Shown: positions 52,601-60,835, numbered from the stretch's first letter. The stretch is 64,000 bases of DNA from Ophioderma brevispina (GCA_023653785.1 JAMKCH010005318.1:1-64000); one strand, 5' to 3'. Program-made: numbers and translations. The notes: a model not told the origin generated them from the sequence alone.

Positions 52601-55600
52601 TGGAAAGAGAGTGTTGTGCTTTCCTGATAAAATTGTGAATTTTGGCACACAAGTACTTTAGGTATTGATAATCCATAAAAATTGATGGAAAGCACTGCAC
52701 CAACCCCTTACGGACACCGGCTTTGGTTTCAGGTTAACATGGGTCAAAAAATTGTAAATGTTACCGATTGTTGTTTGGACAAGTCTCAACCATGATGTTT
52801 TGTCTGTTACAGTAAATCCAAAAGAGTATAGTTTACACTATCATGGTCTATAGTTTCGGAGTTATCGTGGTTAAAAAACTGTAAAATAGTGAAAAAGAAT
52901 TCAATTTTGGTGGTGTACATTGTCAAAAGTTTAAAAGTTGCTTTGAATTCAGGCAATATGGTGGAGCAAATTGTTTTCCCTTGCTTAAGGATTAAAATAG
53001 CAATAGTTTTTGCCTTACTTTCTCTTAACGCTGTATGGCTTATTTTTACATTAATCCAACAAAATAGGTCACAGGTCAATAGAATCCAACATTGTCCAAT
53101 AGCTGCCAATAGCTGTTGACTTATTATTCGCCATTTTGGGTTAATAACCAAACCTTAAGATAGTCAAAAAACTATTTCTATATAGTCAAAACTATTTCTA
53201 TATTTCATTCTATGAGCTGAACCAACAACTTGAACATTTTACTAAAATTGGAGAAGTTTAAAAACCTTTTTGACCCCTGTCAAACCCAAAATTAACTTTC
53301 ACCATTTTTACGTTTTTACCCATATTTCCAACTACAGCTGGTCTCAAAAAAATGGTACAATCGAAAAAAAATTGGTTAAATATGAAATCTCAAAATCAGT
53401 CCCTCTTACTTGGTATCATATTAAAGAAAAAGACCAGGCTTTCCAATGGGGTGTTTGTTTTTTCATTAATTTGCGTTTATCAATCCAGAGATAAATCAAT
53501 TTAGTTGCGGTATACCAAAATCGATTTTGTGCCCCTTTAATGCTTGGCATAGTGAGAGTCTGAACTTCGCCCAGTTATGCCGTGCTGTTTGGAAGCTCAC
53601 AAAAGATTTGCATGGCACCTTGAACAAAGAGAAACAAAACCCAGATTACAGTAAACAAAAGAAAGTCTGTTTTTAGCGACACAACACGTTTAATAATCAA
53701 ACATCATCAGTTCAATGATAATATCATCTTCTTTTCATAAATACTAACATACAAATATTCTTGCACGGCAATTGAATGGAACTTTGAATTTATTACAAAA
53801 TTGGTATCTGTTAAAATCTGCCTAAGGAACTGTAATTGCAACCAACTAAACACTCCAAATCCAAAGAAATGGTTTTCAAATATTCCACTATCTTTTTGTT
53901 TTATTGCATTTACAATTGTTGAAGGTTCAACAAAAAAAAATTGAATTTGGAAGCAAAGTATCAAAGTGTGGTAGGAATTTGCGTTTCACCAGATATCTTT
54001 CAAGAAAGACCCATCAACCACTCTCTCCTCCAGGTTGCTGTCGTCCAGCTGTACGCTTCATGGGTTCCCTTCTAAGTTCTAACAAACAACAGATGTCTAA
54101 TGTTATTCACTTTATCTTAAAGCCAGAACTTAACTGGACATAACTCCATCCATTACGTAGCTGTTTTTTCGTATCTTTTTTAGAGTTTCTTCTTCTTTCT
54201 TTATGAAGTTAAAAATCCATTTTTAAAGTTTTTCATATCTGTTCAAGTGTGATAACTTATTGTTAAACCAAGTTGTTCACCGTTTTCACTCAACCATAAA
54301 GTGGCACAAACTCGATGCTTGTGTTCCGCAGTAAACTGGAGTTATCCTCGATTGAACAAGCAAATGAGATGAACCAAAAAATCCTGAAAAGCCTGGTATT
54401 TTCTCTTAATGTGATATAAAAAACGACGTACTTATGTGAGATATAATATTGAAAAAAAATCGGATTTTTTGATGTACCATTTTTTTTAGACAGGCTGTAT
54501 AGGCCATAGGTAGTATAAACTATACATTTTTGGGAATTGCCCACCAGACACACCTCATGGTGTGCTTTTCAACCAATCGAACATTTTAAATTTTTTACCC
54601 CTGTGTAACCTTTAACTCCAAGCTGGGGGGCCATGAAAAGTGGTGTGGCAAGTGCTTCCAATCAATTTTTTTATTATCAATGCATAAAATTAACTTGTGT
54701 AACCAAATTCACGTTTTTATCCAGAATTTGCACGACTCCATGAGATCTGTGCACTACAGTCCCCCACTAATGGGTATTTCATTACACTGATTTTTCTCTT
54801 GGTGCTTGTAAAAGATCACCATGGCACACGTGACTGAAGGAAACAATACACGTGGCTTATGACAGTCATGTGGCCATTTCCTCATTTTACATCATCCTTG
54901 AAGAAACAAATTGACTTCCCGACTACCATATTTAACAGATGATTCTTTTCCATTTTGGCGCTGTGGATGTAGTACAACAGTCACTAAATTAAATGAGACA
55001 GAGCTCGGTAATTTTTGAAAATTGTTGTTTTTTAATTGAATTGAAAATTAAGTCTAAAAAAAATAATAGCCATGAAAAATGGCCAAAGTAATAGTCCATT
55101 ATTTCGGCATATTCTTATTAGGGAAGTTAGATTAATGGTTAAAATTAGGCTATGACTTTTTAAAATCGTAATTTCAACCTTCTCTTAAACTTTCATTGCA
55201 ATGTCTGTTGCCTTTATTAATTGAACTGAAAAAAAATCAAGAATGTGTAACAATCCTGCACTAAAACTCTTCAAAATGTAAGATTATTTATATATTTACA
55301 CCTGTTCATGGCAAATATGAGAGCACCTGCTCTGTATGTTAACACATCTATCTAATAGGTCATGGCATAATGGTGCCCAGAAATTCCACTTAGGTTGGGT
55401 ATCAGGTCAAACAGTTCACTCTCTGCCATCCCATTTCTTGACATGTATAAATCAACTGCGACAGATCCTGACAAAGGTAAAATAAAATAGGGTCGTAAGT
55501 GCACAGCTTGCCATTGTAAGAAATCCCGTCAAACATCCTATATGCCAAGTGTTGGTCATTGGCTCTTTGAAATGGTTCTTTTCCGGCAACTGTGTCCCTG

Positions 55601-55716
55601 AAGACCCATTTCAAGAGTCACTGACTCAAGGAAAAACAATTTTAAATCATCCTTAATTCCCCCAAAAAACCCCCCCCCCCCCCCCTTCCCCCCCCTTAAT
55701 TTTTTTACCCCCCCCC

Positions 55717-55747
<31 letters not shown>

Positions 55748-55754
55748 ACCCCCC

Positions 55755-55792
<38 letters not shown>

Positions 55793-58700
55793 ATGGCAAG
55801 CCATCAGATGTATCAATGGAAGCTATTGCACTTATGACCATGTTGCATTCAAATAATGGATTCACACCAAAATGGATCACAACGTAGACGCTAATTTCAA
55901 GAGAGAATATCTAGAAAAAGTAAGTGAAGTAGGTACCATGTTAAAACGAAAGATTTACATTACAGGTGTCCCCTAAAAAAATGGATGCGAAAATTCTGAT
56001 TTTTGCACCGATGTAAAGCTTTCTATCAAAAATATCCCCATGTGAAAGGATTAAGCCGAGAATTATTTTTTGATACAAAAAATTGTGAAACTTCTATTTT
56101 TCCTAATGGAGCAAATAGGAAATTCAGCTTGTTTCAAATTGGAATATAGGAATATAAAAATACATTGTTCGCTGGAATGCTTGTGTCGCCTGCCATTGGG
56201 GTTTGCCAAAGGGAGTCACAGTTTGGTGATGTGAGTTGACACAGGGTTCATCAGAGGTCAACCTGTTGACATCTCATATGAGCTTGGGCCACTGGTTCTT
56301 CTGACCAAGTATCAGTGGATAAATATGTATGAAATGCTGTTTTATAGATTTAAACAAAATGGGGTCAAAGTTCACATACAGGGCATCAAATGTAACTTTG
56401 TTTGCACCACATATGAGCCTTGGGCCAGTGGTTCTTATGCTCTTCTGCCCAAGTATGAAATTATTCAAGCAATGAATATGTGAGAAATGAGCAATTAATT
56501 GTTAACTTTTGTTTGATTTTGATGAACTTTGGGTCAAAGGTCACAAAGGGGTCATAAAAAGTCAATTTATGTACATCCTACATTAAATCTCGGCAAGTGG
56601 TTCACTTTGAGTAACTTTGGTGACCATAGCATCTTATGTGCCAAAAAGTTTTATAGATTTTCACAAAATGGAGTCAAAGTTCACACTGGGCCATCAAAGG
56701 TCACCTTGTTTACACCACGTATTAGTCTTGTGCAAGATGCTTGGCTATGTCCCCTTCCTGAGGTACATCCCCCGAAAATAATCGTGTGAATCGAGTGAAT
56801 GGTCTTAAAAAAAGACTAACAATGTATGAGCCTTGGGCAAGTGGTTCTTCTGACCAAGTATGAAGTTGAAGACACTATCAATGATTCATCCGAAAGAGTC
56901 AAAATATTTGAAATTTGCAGGAATAGCTTAAAAGTGAAGGATAAGTCTGTAGAATTCTCATAAATTACTTTTTCCAACTGAAGAATTGCCAGAAAAGGAA
57001 GAAAACGGCAGTATTCAAAGATATGCATCTCCATTCAATTATGTGTTGTAATAAGTGTCCGTATGGACAGTAATGACTAAAATATCCAATTTTGTCCTTA
57101 TTAGGTTGATTCTGGTCTTATCATTTGCAGGATATGTTGGGATACCTGTTACAGACAATCAAAAATTAGAATAAAGTTACATTAAAAAATACATCGGTCC
57201 TTGGACCGCATGTGTCGCCTGCCATCACGGTTTGTGAATGATAGGCCTCATATGACATATGACCTTGAGATGTGAAAAAAAAAAAAAAAAAAAATCTTAG
57301 AAATCTACCCCAGGTCTTAGCATGGCACCCATGCAAAATCTCCCCACCCCCACCCACCCACTCCAAGGCCCATGCAAAACCGTATATGAAAATGGTCTCA
57401 GAAATCTATTTGATACCTTCCATATTATGTGGACGAATAACTCCTGTTTACGAATTACTACCGTTCACAAGTCAACACCACACACAAAACTCTTCCCATA
57501 ATAGAAAGTGCTAACTTCCACGAATCGCTCACAGCAAGGCGGAGTCTCGCATCTTGTTCAGTCTGCATTTTATACAACTTGATGGGCCGAACCACTTATG
57601 CAAATCTGCATTGTCAGGTACGGTTTATTTTGTGCATGTGCATTAACAAAGGTCACGCTTTATGAATAAAATCAATCTTAATCCAGTAATATTACGTCAT
57701 TGCATCGCGTCTTTGATTGGTCATTATCGGCTTGAATGATTCATCGTCGCCCGTATATGGACCCCCCCCCGTGTTTTTGGCAATCACGAAAACATTTTCA
57801 AACTGGACAAGACGATTCGCTAAACAGAAGTTTGTCTGCACATGCAGCTTCACTCGTCTTTTCAATTGTGTAACCGGATAACAATGAAGACCACAGCAGC
57901 AGCTGCAGCACTGCACTGGCATCGTTGGTTTGTGATTTTCAGCCGAGTTTGGATTACGATACTAGTAGTCATGGTTATCTATAGGCTATGATTTCAACAG
58001 TTCGCTGGTGACAAAAATTCAAGTGAATGGTCTTAAAAAAAGACTAACAATGTATGAGCCTTGGGCAAGGGGTTCTTCTGACCAAGTATGAAGTTGAAGA
58101 CACTATCAATGATTCATCCGAAAGAGTCAAAATATTTGAAATTTGCAGGAATAGCTTAAAAGTGAAGGATAAGTCTGTAGAATTCTCATAAATTACTTTT
58201 TCCAACTGAAGAATTGCCAGAAAAGGAAGAAAACGGCAGTATTCAAAGATATGCATCTCCATTCAATTATGTGTTGTAATAAGTGTCCGTATGGACAGTA
58301 ATGACTAAAATATCCAATTTTGTCCTTATTAGGTTGATTCTGGTCTTATCATTTGCAGGAAATATTAGGGTACTAGTTATTGTAAGGCCATAAGTAAAAA
58401 AAATAAAAAAGTTTTTACCTTAAAAATACATCGTTCCTTGGACCGATGTGTCGCCTGCCTCACGGTTTGTGAATTATAGGCCTCATATGACATTGAACTT
58501 GAGATTACAATGGAAGCATTTGCAGGTATCTTCCACAAACCAAGTTTTTTGGTTCCAATTGACTTCCAACTTTTTCAACTTGGATGTCAATTTTACATTT
58601 TCAGCATATTCTTACAACTTGACCCACATGACCTTTGGCCTTGGCATTGCCCTTTGACCTCATCAACAAATGATGGTCCAATGTTGTCACCTATGACTCA

Positions 58701-59985
58701 GTTGGTTCCAATTGTCAATTTTACATTTTCAGCCTATCTTACAACTTGACCTCCCATGACCTTTGACCTTAGCACATGACCTTTTACCTTAGCATGTGAC
58801 CTTTGACCTCATCAACAAATGAGGGGTACCATGTGGCACCTATGATTCAAGTTTGGTTCCAATTGAACTTCCAACTTCTTAATTGAGGTCAATTTTACAT
58901 TTTCAGCCTATCTTACAACTTGACCTCACATGACCTTTGATCTGGGTATGTGGAAGTATGCTGGATATACAAGAGGCAAATGTTAAGCACCCTTGTTCAA
59001 TCAACAACAACAGGACATCCAACCACAGACCCAACAGTGGACTGAAGGTGATCCCCCCCTATGTGTCTTCTGCCATGGCAGGCGCACAAAAAAAATAACA
59101 TCGGTCTACGGACTGCATGTGTTTGCCTGCCTTTGCGCGGTTTGTAATGATGGTTTGCATATGACCCCTTTGACCTTGGCATGTGACCTTTGCCCCGACA
59201 TCAACAATGAGGGATCACTGTTTGAACCTATGACTCAAGTATTGGTTCATTGAACTCAACTTTTCAATTTTAGGTCATTTTACATTTCCAACCTTACAAC
59301 TTGACCTCAACATGACCATTTGACTTCGTTAGGTGACCTTTGACCTTATAACGGCAAATGCAGGATTTCAAATTTGCATCTATGACTCAAGTTTGGTTTA
59401 AATCCATCCAAGTATGCAGATATTACAGGCAAATGTTAACCCTTTTTCACAACAACAGACATCAACAACAACAGACTACAGTGGACAAAGTGATCCCTAT
59501 GTGTCTTCCTGCCTTAAGGCAAGTGACACAAAAATGGTCAATAATTAGTGTCTGTACTTTAAAAGATAAAGACTGCCCCAAACACATCAATCCACTTTTG
59601 TTTTCAATATGTTAAATTTGCCAGTCAGCCAGTATCAAAATATCATCTACATACACTTACCCTTTTGATCAAGCCTTTGTTAGTCATGCCTTCATACTCT
59701 GCCTCAAGAGATTCTAGTACATATCTGTACAACTCAGCTGTCTCTGCATACTTCAAACAAACATCAAGCTTCTCTCTGACTGGTAATGTCTTATCACTGT
59801 GTATTAACTCATCTACAAGCACAGTAATGTAAAGTGGATGTCTGGTAGCTGGCATGCGACAGTGAGATAAGAGTCGAGATTCATCTTCACTTCCAAGGGT
59901 GCAGTTTTTAGAAAGACAAATGGCATGTAAGAGTTCTTTTGTATGACGAGGACTCAGCGGTTCAAGATGAAGTGTAGGCCATGAT
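34520..59985 (-). CDS. NPHP3: NPHP3 (nephrocystin-3), eight exons; N-terminus outside window, last exon(s) not found
   Basis: Exons, 5' to 3' on the - strand: 59985-59661, 47306-47206, 46522-46293, 41822-41734, 41231-40993, 39129-38917, 36175-35935, 34642-34520 (1,561 nt, about 520 codons). Nephrocystin-3 is a ciliary protein of the inversin compartment, with an N-terminal coiled coil, a central P-loop NTPase-like region and a C-terminal TPR array; loss in vertebrates causes cystic kidney and laterality defects. Seen here: the post-NTPase helical region (HCR...HPLYI), the [10 protein letters not shown] landmark, [22 protein letters not shown], then TPR units with repeated HP, LNNLA and LYRKQ motifs. 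Exon phases match at most junctions. By comparison with vertebrate NPHP3, about 55 codons (a phase 0-0 exon) are missing between the first two listed exons, and about 60 or more codons at the C-terminus. Confidence 0.92.
35262..35600 (-). repeat. tRNA-derived SINE, inverted
   Basis: Read on the - strand it has a head with TGAGTTCGAGCCCC (B box, about 35538-35551), a body, and an AAT-repeat end. The + strand shows CACAATCATTTCGCTTCATTTA and TTAGATTGTAATATTCCCC, shared with 40130-40210. A TATATAGCGCTTAA segment precedes it at about 35288. Confidence 0.7.
35637..35784. mobile_element. 148-bp foldback MITE in NPHP3 intron
   Basis: GGTCCATTCATACTTCACTG (35637-35656) faces CAGTGAAGTATGAATGAACC (35765-35784), 19 of 20 paired. 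A second inner pair is AAAACCATCTGACTAAAC with TTTAGTCAGAGATGGTTTT, so most of the element folds on itself. Confidence 0.75.
35935..36175 (-). CDS. NPHP3: NPHP3 TPR exon
   Basis: 241 nt, acceptor TATTACAG, donor ACAG|GTCAGT; one base in, phase 0 out. Two TPR units: [20 protein letters not shown] with [15 protein letters not shown], then [20 protein letters not shown] with NLGMLYRKQ. The kinesin-light-chain-like spacing (42 residues per repeat) is regular. Confidence 0.95.
36176..36889. other. NPHP3 intron, no exon
   Basis: AT-rich intron. A GTCGACAACA-type short repeat lies near 36290-36370. Confidence 0.4.
36890..37356. mobile_element. 470-bp foldback element, arms about 220 nt
   Basis: The two halves are inverted copies around about 37130: GTCTGACCATGCACTATTT and CATACATGCCATAGTAAATG on the left match AAATAGCGCATGGTCAGAC and CATTTACTATGGCATG on the right. 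Termini resemble AAAGGAGAACC-GTAC. A second, more diverged copy lies at 51325-51800. Confidence 0.8.
37357..38916. other. NPHP3 intron, no exon
   Basis: Open frames at 37371-37781 (-) and 37782-38048 (-) carry no recognised motif. A triple GCTATACG repeat occurs at 38070-38110. Confidence 0.35.
38917..39129 (-). CDS. NPHP3: NPHP3 TPR exon
   Basis: 213 nt, acceptor TTTTGACAG, donor CTAG|GTAGGT. Reads [18 protein letters not shown], then [18 protein letters not shown] and [14 protein letters not shown], matching the vertebrate LRRRALQLEELTLGKD and [14 protein letters not shown] almost exactly. Confidence 0.95.
39955..40075 (+). repeat. tRNA-like SINE head
   Basis: TTAGCTCTGTTGGCAATAGC resembles an A box and GGTTCTAGTCC a B box, followed by a short tail GATGAATAAATATTCA. 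It abuts an inverted SINE body starting at about 40105. It lacks a normal tRNA cloverleaf, so it is not a tRNA gene. Confidence 0.55.
40105..40250 (-). repeat. SINE body, inverted
   Basis: ATTATTATTACGCTGCCGTC, GTCACAATCATTTCAATTA, TTAGATTGTAATATTC (partly duplicated) and CTCACTTGGG follow the 35340-35470 copy. Confidence 0.65.
40993..41231 (-). CDS. NPHP3: NPHP3 TPR exon
   Basis: 239 nt, acceptor ATTGCAG, donor AATAA|GTATGT; phase 0 in, two bases out. Contains two TPR units: [20 protein letters not shown] with [11 protein letters not shown], then [13 protein letters not shown] with [10 protein letters not shown]. Typical TPR signature positions (Leu, Gly/Ala, Tyr, Ala, Pro) are kept. Confidence 0.95.
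41638..41723. repeat. GTGA / GAGC microsatellite next to a splice donor
   Basis: (GTGA)n with interruptions, then GAGCGAGCGAGCGAGC, ending 11 nt from the donor of the NPHP3 exon 41734-41822 (downstream in the transcript sense). On the mRNA strand it is TCAC/GCTC-rich. Confidence 0.75.
41734..41822 (-). CDS. NPHP3: NPHP3 exon, start of TPR array
   Basis: 89 nt, acceptor TTGCACAG, donor CAG|GTAAGC; it enters with two bases completing an ATG codon and leaves in phase 0. Reads [20 protein letters not shown], the conserved first TPR helix pair (vertebrate [19 protein letters not shown]). A GTGA/GAGC microsatellite starts a few bases into the following intron. Confidence 0.93.
41960..42060 (+). 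repeat. tRNA-like sequence, probably SINE head
   Basis: TGGTCTAGCGGTTAGCAAGC resembles a tRNA A box with D-arm, and GGTTCTAATCTC a B box, at normal tRNA spacing. B-box changes and an imperfect acceptor stem argue for a SINE head or dead tRNA gene. Confidence 0.5.
42382..42430. repeat. ATC microsatellite
   Basis: Interrupted CATCATCATCATC tract within an NPHP3 intron, with loose ATC repeats to about 42530. Confidence 0.7.
42930..43870 (-). repeat. inverted copy of the 4.3-5.1 kb TGACC repeat
   Basis: On the - strand it follows the block at 4400-5130: GGTCATTAAGGGGTCA, CACTTCCGGT, CAGATATGCATTTATG, GACCAAATTGGATATA and GTGACCCAGGGGTCAC occur in the same order. Frames 43541-43792 (+) and 4429-4638 (-) therefore translate alike (IELKF, NTEQ, VTQGS, SLTCLD). 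Confidence 0.75.
44819..44970. mobile_element. 152-bp inverted-repeat element
   Basis: AGACTTCCATAATGTACCCC (from 44819) and TATTTACATG match, inverted, CATGTAAATATATGAGAG and GGGGTACATATGGAAGTCT (44934-44970). Arms are about 37 nt, loop about 77 nt. Confidence 0.65.
45000..45302 (-). mobile_element. AGGTGCAA-family MITE, inverted copy
   Basis: It ends ATCTCTTGTTGCACCT-TTAA. Interior CCCCATCTGAAAGGATTAAG and GAGTGTCTAATCTATATG is shared with the copies at 20494 and 46745. Confidence 0.65.
45655..46240. repeat. minisatellite element with GTCGCCTGCC-type ends
   Basis: Left: ATACATCGGTCCTCGGACCGC, then a degenerate GCCTGCC end. Middle: three or so units of about 140 nt (TGACCTTTGACCT, CAAATGA, CTATGACTCAAGTTTGGTT, CAACTTTTCAATT, TTTTACATTTTCAGCC). 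Right: CAACAACAGACATC, GATCCCTATGTGTCTTCC, ending GGCAGGCGACACA (46226-46238). Full relatives at 58435-59535. Confidence 0.7.
46293..46522 (-). CDS. NPHP3: NPHP3 exon with ADELPWLLQ landmark
   Basis: 230 nt, acceptor TTTAAG, donor AAA|GTAAGT. It carries [37 protein letters not shown] and [20 protein letters not shown], almost point for point the vertebrate [31 protein letters not shown] and EYFDSLKQYE. This is the most diagnostic exon of the gene. Confidence 0.95.
46745..47063 (+). mobile_element. AGGTGCAA-family MITE
   Basis: Left: GATTTTGAGGCACCCAATATTGTGTC, shared inverted with 45264-45288. Right: ATCTCTCGTTGCACCT-TTAA. Lies in the short intron between two NPHP3 exons. Confidence 0.65.
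47206..47306 (-). CDS. NPHP3: NPHP3 exon, linker before TPR region
   Basis: 101 nt, acceptor ATGCAG, donor CAA|GTAAGT; phase 0 in, two bases out. It reads [13 protein letters not shown] and [10 protein letters not shown], aligning with the vertebrate AWETVKLEYLEG and KLINYFTLQL. A 12.4-kb intron separates it from the exon upstream, and one conserved winged-helix-like exon expected between them was not found. Confidence 0.88.
47307..50360. other. NPHP3 12-kb intron, first part; no exon found
   Basis: Holds a short ATGTGGCGGAGG repeat at 48380-48415 and a segment with GGTTCGC repeats at 49480-49560. The NPHP3 exon expected between 47306 and 59661 was not found. Confidence 0.4.
50366..50462. 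repeat. G-rich minisatellite with quadruplex potential
   Basis: Repeats of GTGTTGGGG(AGGGATTGGGGG), giving many closely spaced G3-G6 runs on the + strand. Could form G-quadruplexes. Confidence 0.6.
50580..50990. repeat. degenerate short-unit array, ATGGGTC/GATTTTT
   Basis: Units of about 40-50 nt built on ACTATGAAAATGGGTCGATTTTT. Ends carry GGGCCTGGGCCC on the left and ACCCCCCCCGGGCT on the right, suggesting a mobile element with an internal minisatellite. Confidence 0.55.
51325..51800. mobile_element. second copy of the 470-bp foldback element
   Basis: CTGTACAACAAAATAATATT, TTGACCACATATCGAGT, AACGTGTTATACAATACGG and ATATCCCATATACACTAGCG match the copy at 36890-37356; the two-armed structure is kept with more divergence. 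Confidence 0.75.
51801..55400. other. NPHP3 intron, no exon
   Basis: AT-rich. Low-complexity A/T runs and a direct repeat CAAAACTATTTCTATAT near 53170-53200. No coding match seen. Confidence 0.35.
55402..55614 (-). other. unassigned open frame, coding-like composition
   Basis: 71 codons containing [20 protein letters not shown] and [18 protein letters not shown]. It is richer in structured-protein residues than chance frames nearby, but I recognise no family and see no clear splice sites. It lies where a missing NPHP3 exon would be, but does not resemble the expected sequence. Confidence 0.2.
55670..55792. repeat. poly(C) tract, about 120 nt
   Basis: Nearly pure C with a few T and A interruptions (TTAATTTTTTTA at 55696-55707). 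Open glycine frames on the - strand are artefacts of the homopolymer. Confidence 0.9.
55962..56160 (-). mobile_element. AGGTGCAA-family MITE, partial
   Basis: Interior only: CAGGTGTCCCTAAAAAAATG, GTAAAGCTTTCTATC, ATCCCCATGTGAAAGGATTA, GGAGCAAATAGGAAATTCAG match the 45000 copy. Confidence 0.6.
56182..56815. repeat. GTCAAAGTTCAC-type tandem units behind a TGTGTCGCCTGCC end
   Basis: Starts with a perfect TGTGTCGCCTGCC (56182-56194), then three or four loose units with CATATGAGCCTTGGGCCAGT, CTTCTGACCAAGTAT and TGGGGTCAAAGTTCAC. Same end as 58447 but a different interior. Confidence 0.6.
56780..57130. repeat. direct duplication, left copy (about 345 nt)
   Basis: From GTGAATGGTCTTAAAAAAAG to TGGTCTTATCATTTGCAGGA it is almost identical to 58023-58360; the longest open frames (56816-57034 and 58044-58262, -) differ by one residue. 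Contains the AAGTGAAGGATAAGTCTGTAG repeat. Confidence 0.85.
57275..57294. repeat. A(20) run
   Basis: A perfect run of A ends the short TGTGTCGCCTGCC segment (57211-57260); it may be the tail of a retroposed insert or slippage. Confidence 0.6.
57295..58015. other. unique sequence between duplicated blocks
   Basis: Mixed composition, higher CpG than the surroundings, with a GCAGCAGCTGCAGCACTGCA patch near 57895 and a C run at 57762. No exon assigned. Confidence 0.4.
58023..58360. repeat. direct duplication, right copy
   Basis: Matches 56780-57130 almost exactly (AGTGGTTC against AGGGGTTC near 58068 is one difference), then diverges after TTTGCAGGA. Confidence 0.85.
58435..59535. repeat. minisatellite element(s) with TGTGTCGCCTGCC inverted ends
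   Basis: Left end TGTGTCGCCTGCC (58447-58459); right end GGCAAGTGACACA (59518-59530, 11 of 13 complementary). The interior repeats TGACCTCACATGACCTTTGA, CTATGACTCAAGTTTGGTT and TTTTACATTTTCAGCC. A second junction at 58960-59130 repeats the right-end then left-end sequence, so two elements lie head to tail. Confidence 0.75.
59661..59985 (-). CDS. NPHP3: NPHP3 exon, end of NTPase-associated region
   Basis: 325 nt, acceptor CACTTGCAG, donor AAGG|GTAAGT; it enters with one base completing a codon and leaves in phase 0. The 108 open codons carry [34 protein letters not shown] and [14 protein letters not shown], matching the vertebrate order LxPLTVEEAKS, LQHCRSAT, ALYV and SLYRLVLRS. This type of segment follows the nucleotide-binding core in NACHT/STAND proteins. 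This is the most N-terminal NPHP3 exon in the window. Confidence 0.9.
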
Positions 59986-60650
59986 CTGCAAGTGAATCAA
60001 GAAATTCAGTTTAGGTCTATAACAAACTTTTCCTTTTCAAACGAACATTACTGGAGTGAAGAGGTTAACCATATTGTTAAATATACATAATATGCTTTAA
60101 CAATCATTCCATGAGTTACAACCAAGTTATATTTTGAAATAGAAAATATATTACAAATAACAAATTTAATTCCTAAAAGGCCTGTCATGAGATTTTTTTA
60201 TAAAAATGTGCATTCCATGATCTCAACAACTTCTCTTTTGTATACGATTTAACAAATATCCTAAAAAATATCATTTCCCAAATTTCAGTGAATTCTGATA
60301 GTACATTATGATGTTGTAAGCAATACCACAGTGTTCCACAAGCCACTATGTTGTAATCCTGTTCATTTAAAGAGACACTGGCATATTTGAAAAATAGTGC
60401 ACCCCTCTAGATTTGTCAAAATTGATATTTTTGCATGGTTATAAAACTTGTATATACATTAGCCCTCACCTGAAATTATTAAGCCCAAATCAGCACACTT
60501 AGAATGATTTTATAATTAATGTTGCCGGCGACATTAACTCAGCAGATGACATGGAACTGGTGTGTAACACAAGAAAACACATGCCAGAGTTGATTCTCAT
60601 GGCATGCACTTGTTTGACCAGTCTTTGACCTTTGTGGTTTTAATATCAAT
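59986..60650. other. NPHP3 intron, no exon
   Basis: AT-rich intron sequence upstream (on the - strand) of the first NPHP3 exon in the window. The NTPase core exons expected next were not found before 64000. Confidence 0.4.
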
Positions 60651-60654
60651 GAGT

Positions 60655-60835
60655 ATAGTAGTAGTAGTAGTAAAACCAAAGTTTTAAATCCGGTTTTGTC
60701 CCCGCAACCGGGGGCGGCCGGATTCACCTCACATTCGTAGCAATCGCCCTTACTCCCTCCTTCCACTTCGCCCGATTCAATGCATCCCCCATCCTCAACC
60801 CAACCCTCCTACTCTCCTCCTGTAATACACACATT
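60655..60835 (-). mobile_element. 3' end of RTE-like retrotransposon
   Basis: On the - strand: frames resembling GGRRVGLRMGDAL and KWKEGVRAIATNVR, then a CCGGTTGCGGGGAC segment, TTTAAAACTTTGG and a TACTACTACTAC tail. It is opposite to and 70 nt from the larger copy at 60908. Confidence 0.65.

Noticed and set aside
55556..55880. Polyglycine open frames
   Set aside because: Translation of the poly(C) tract only.
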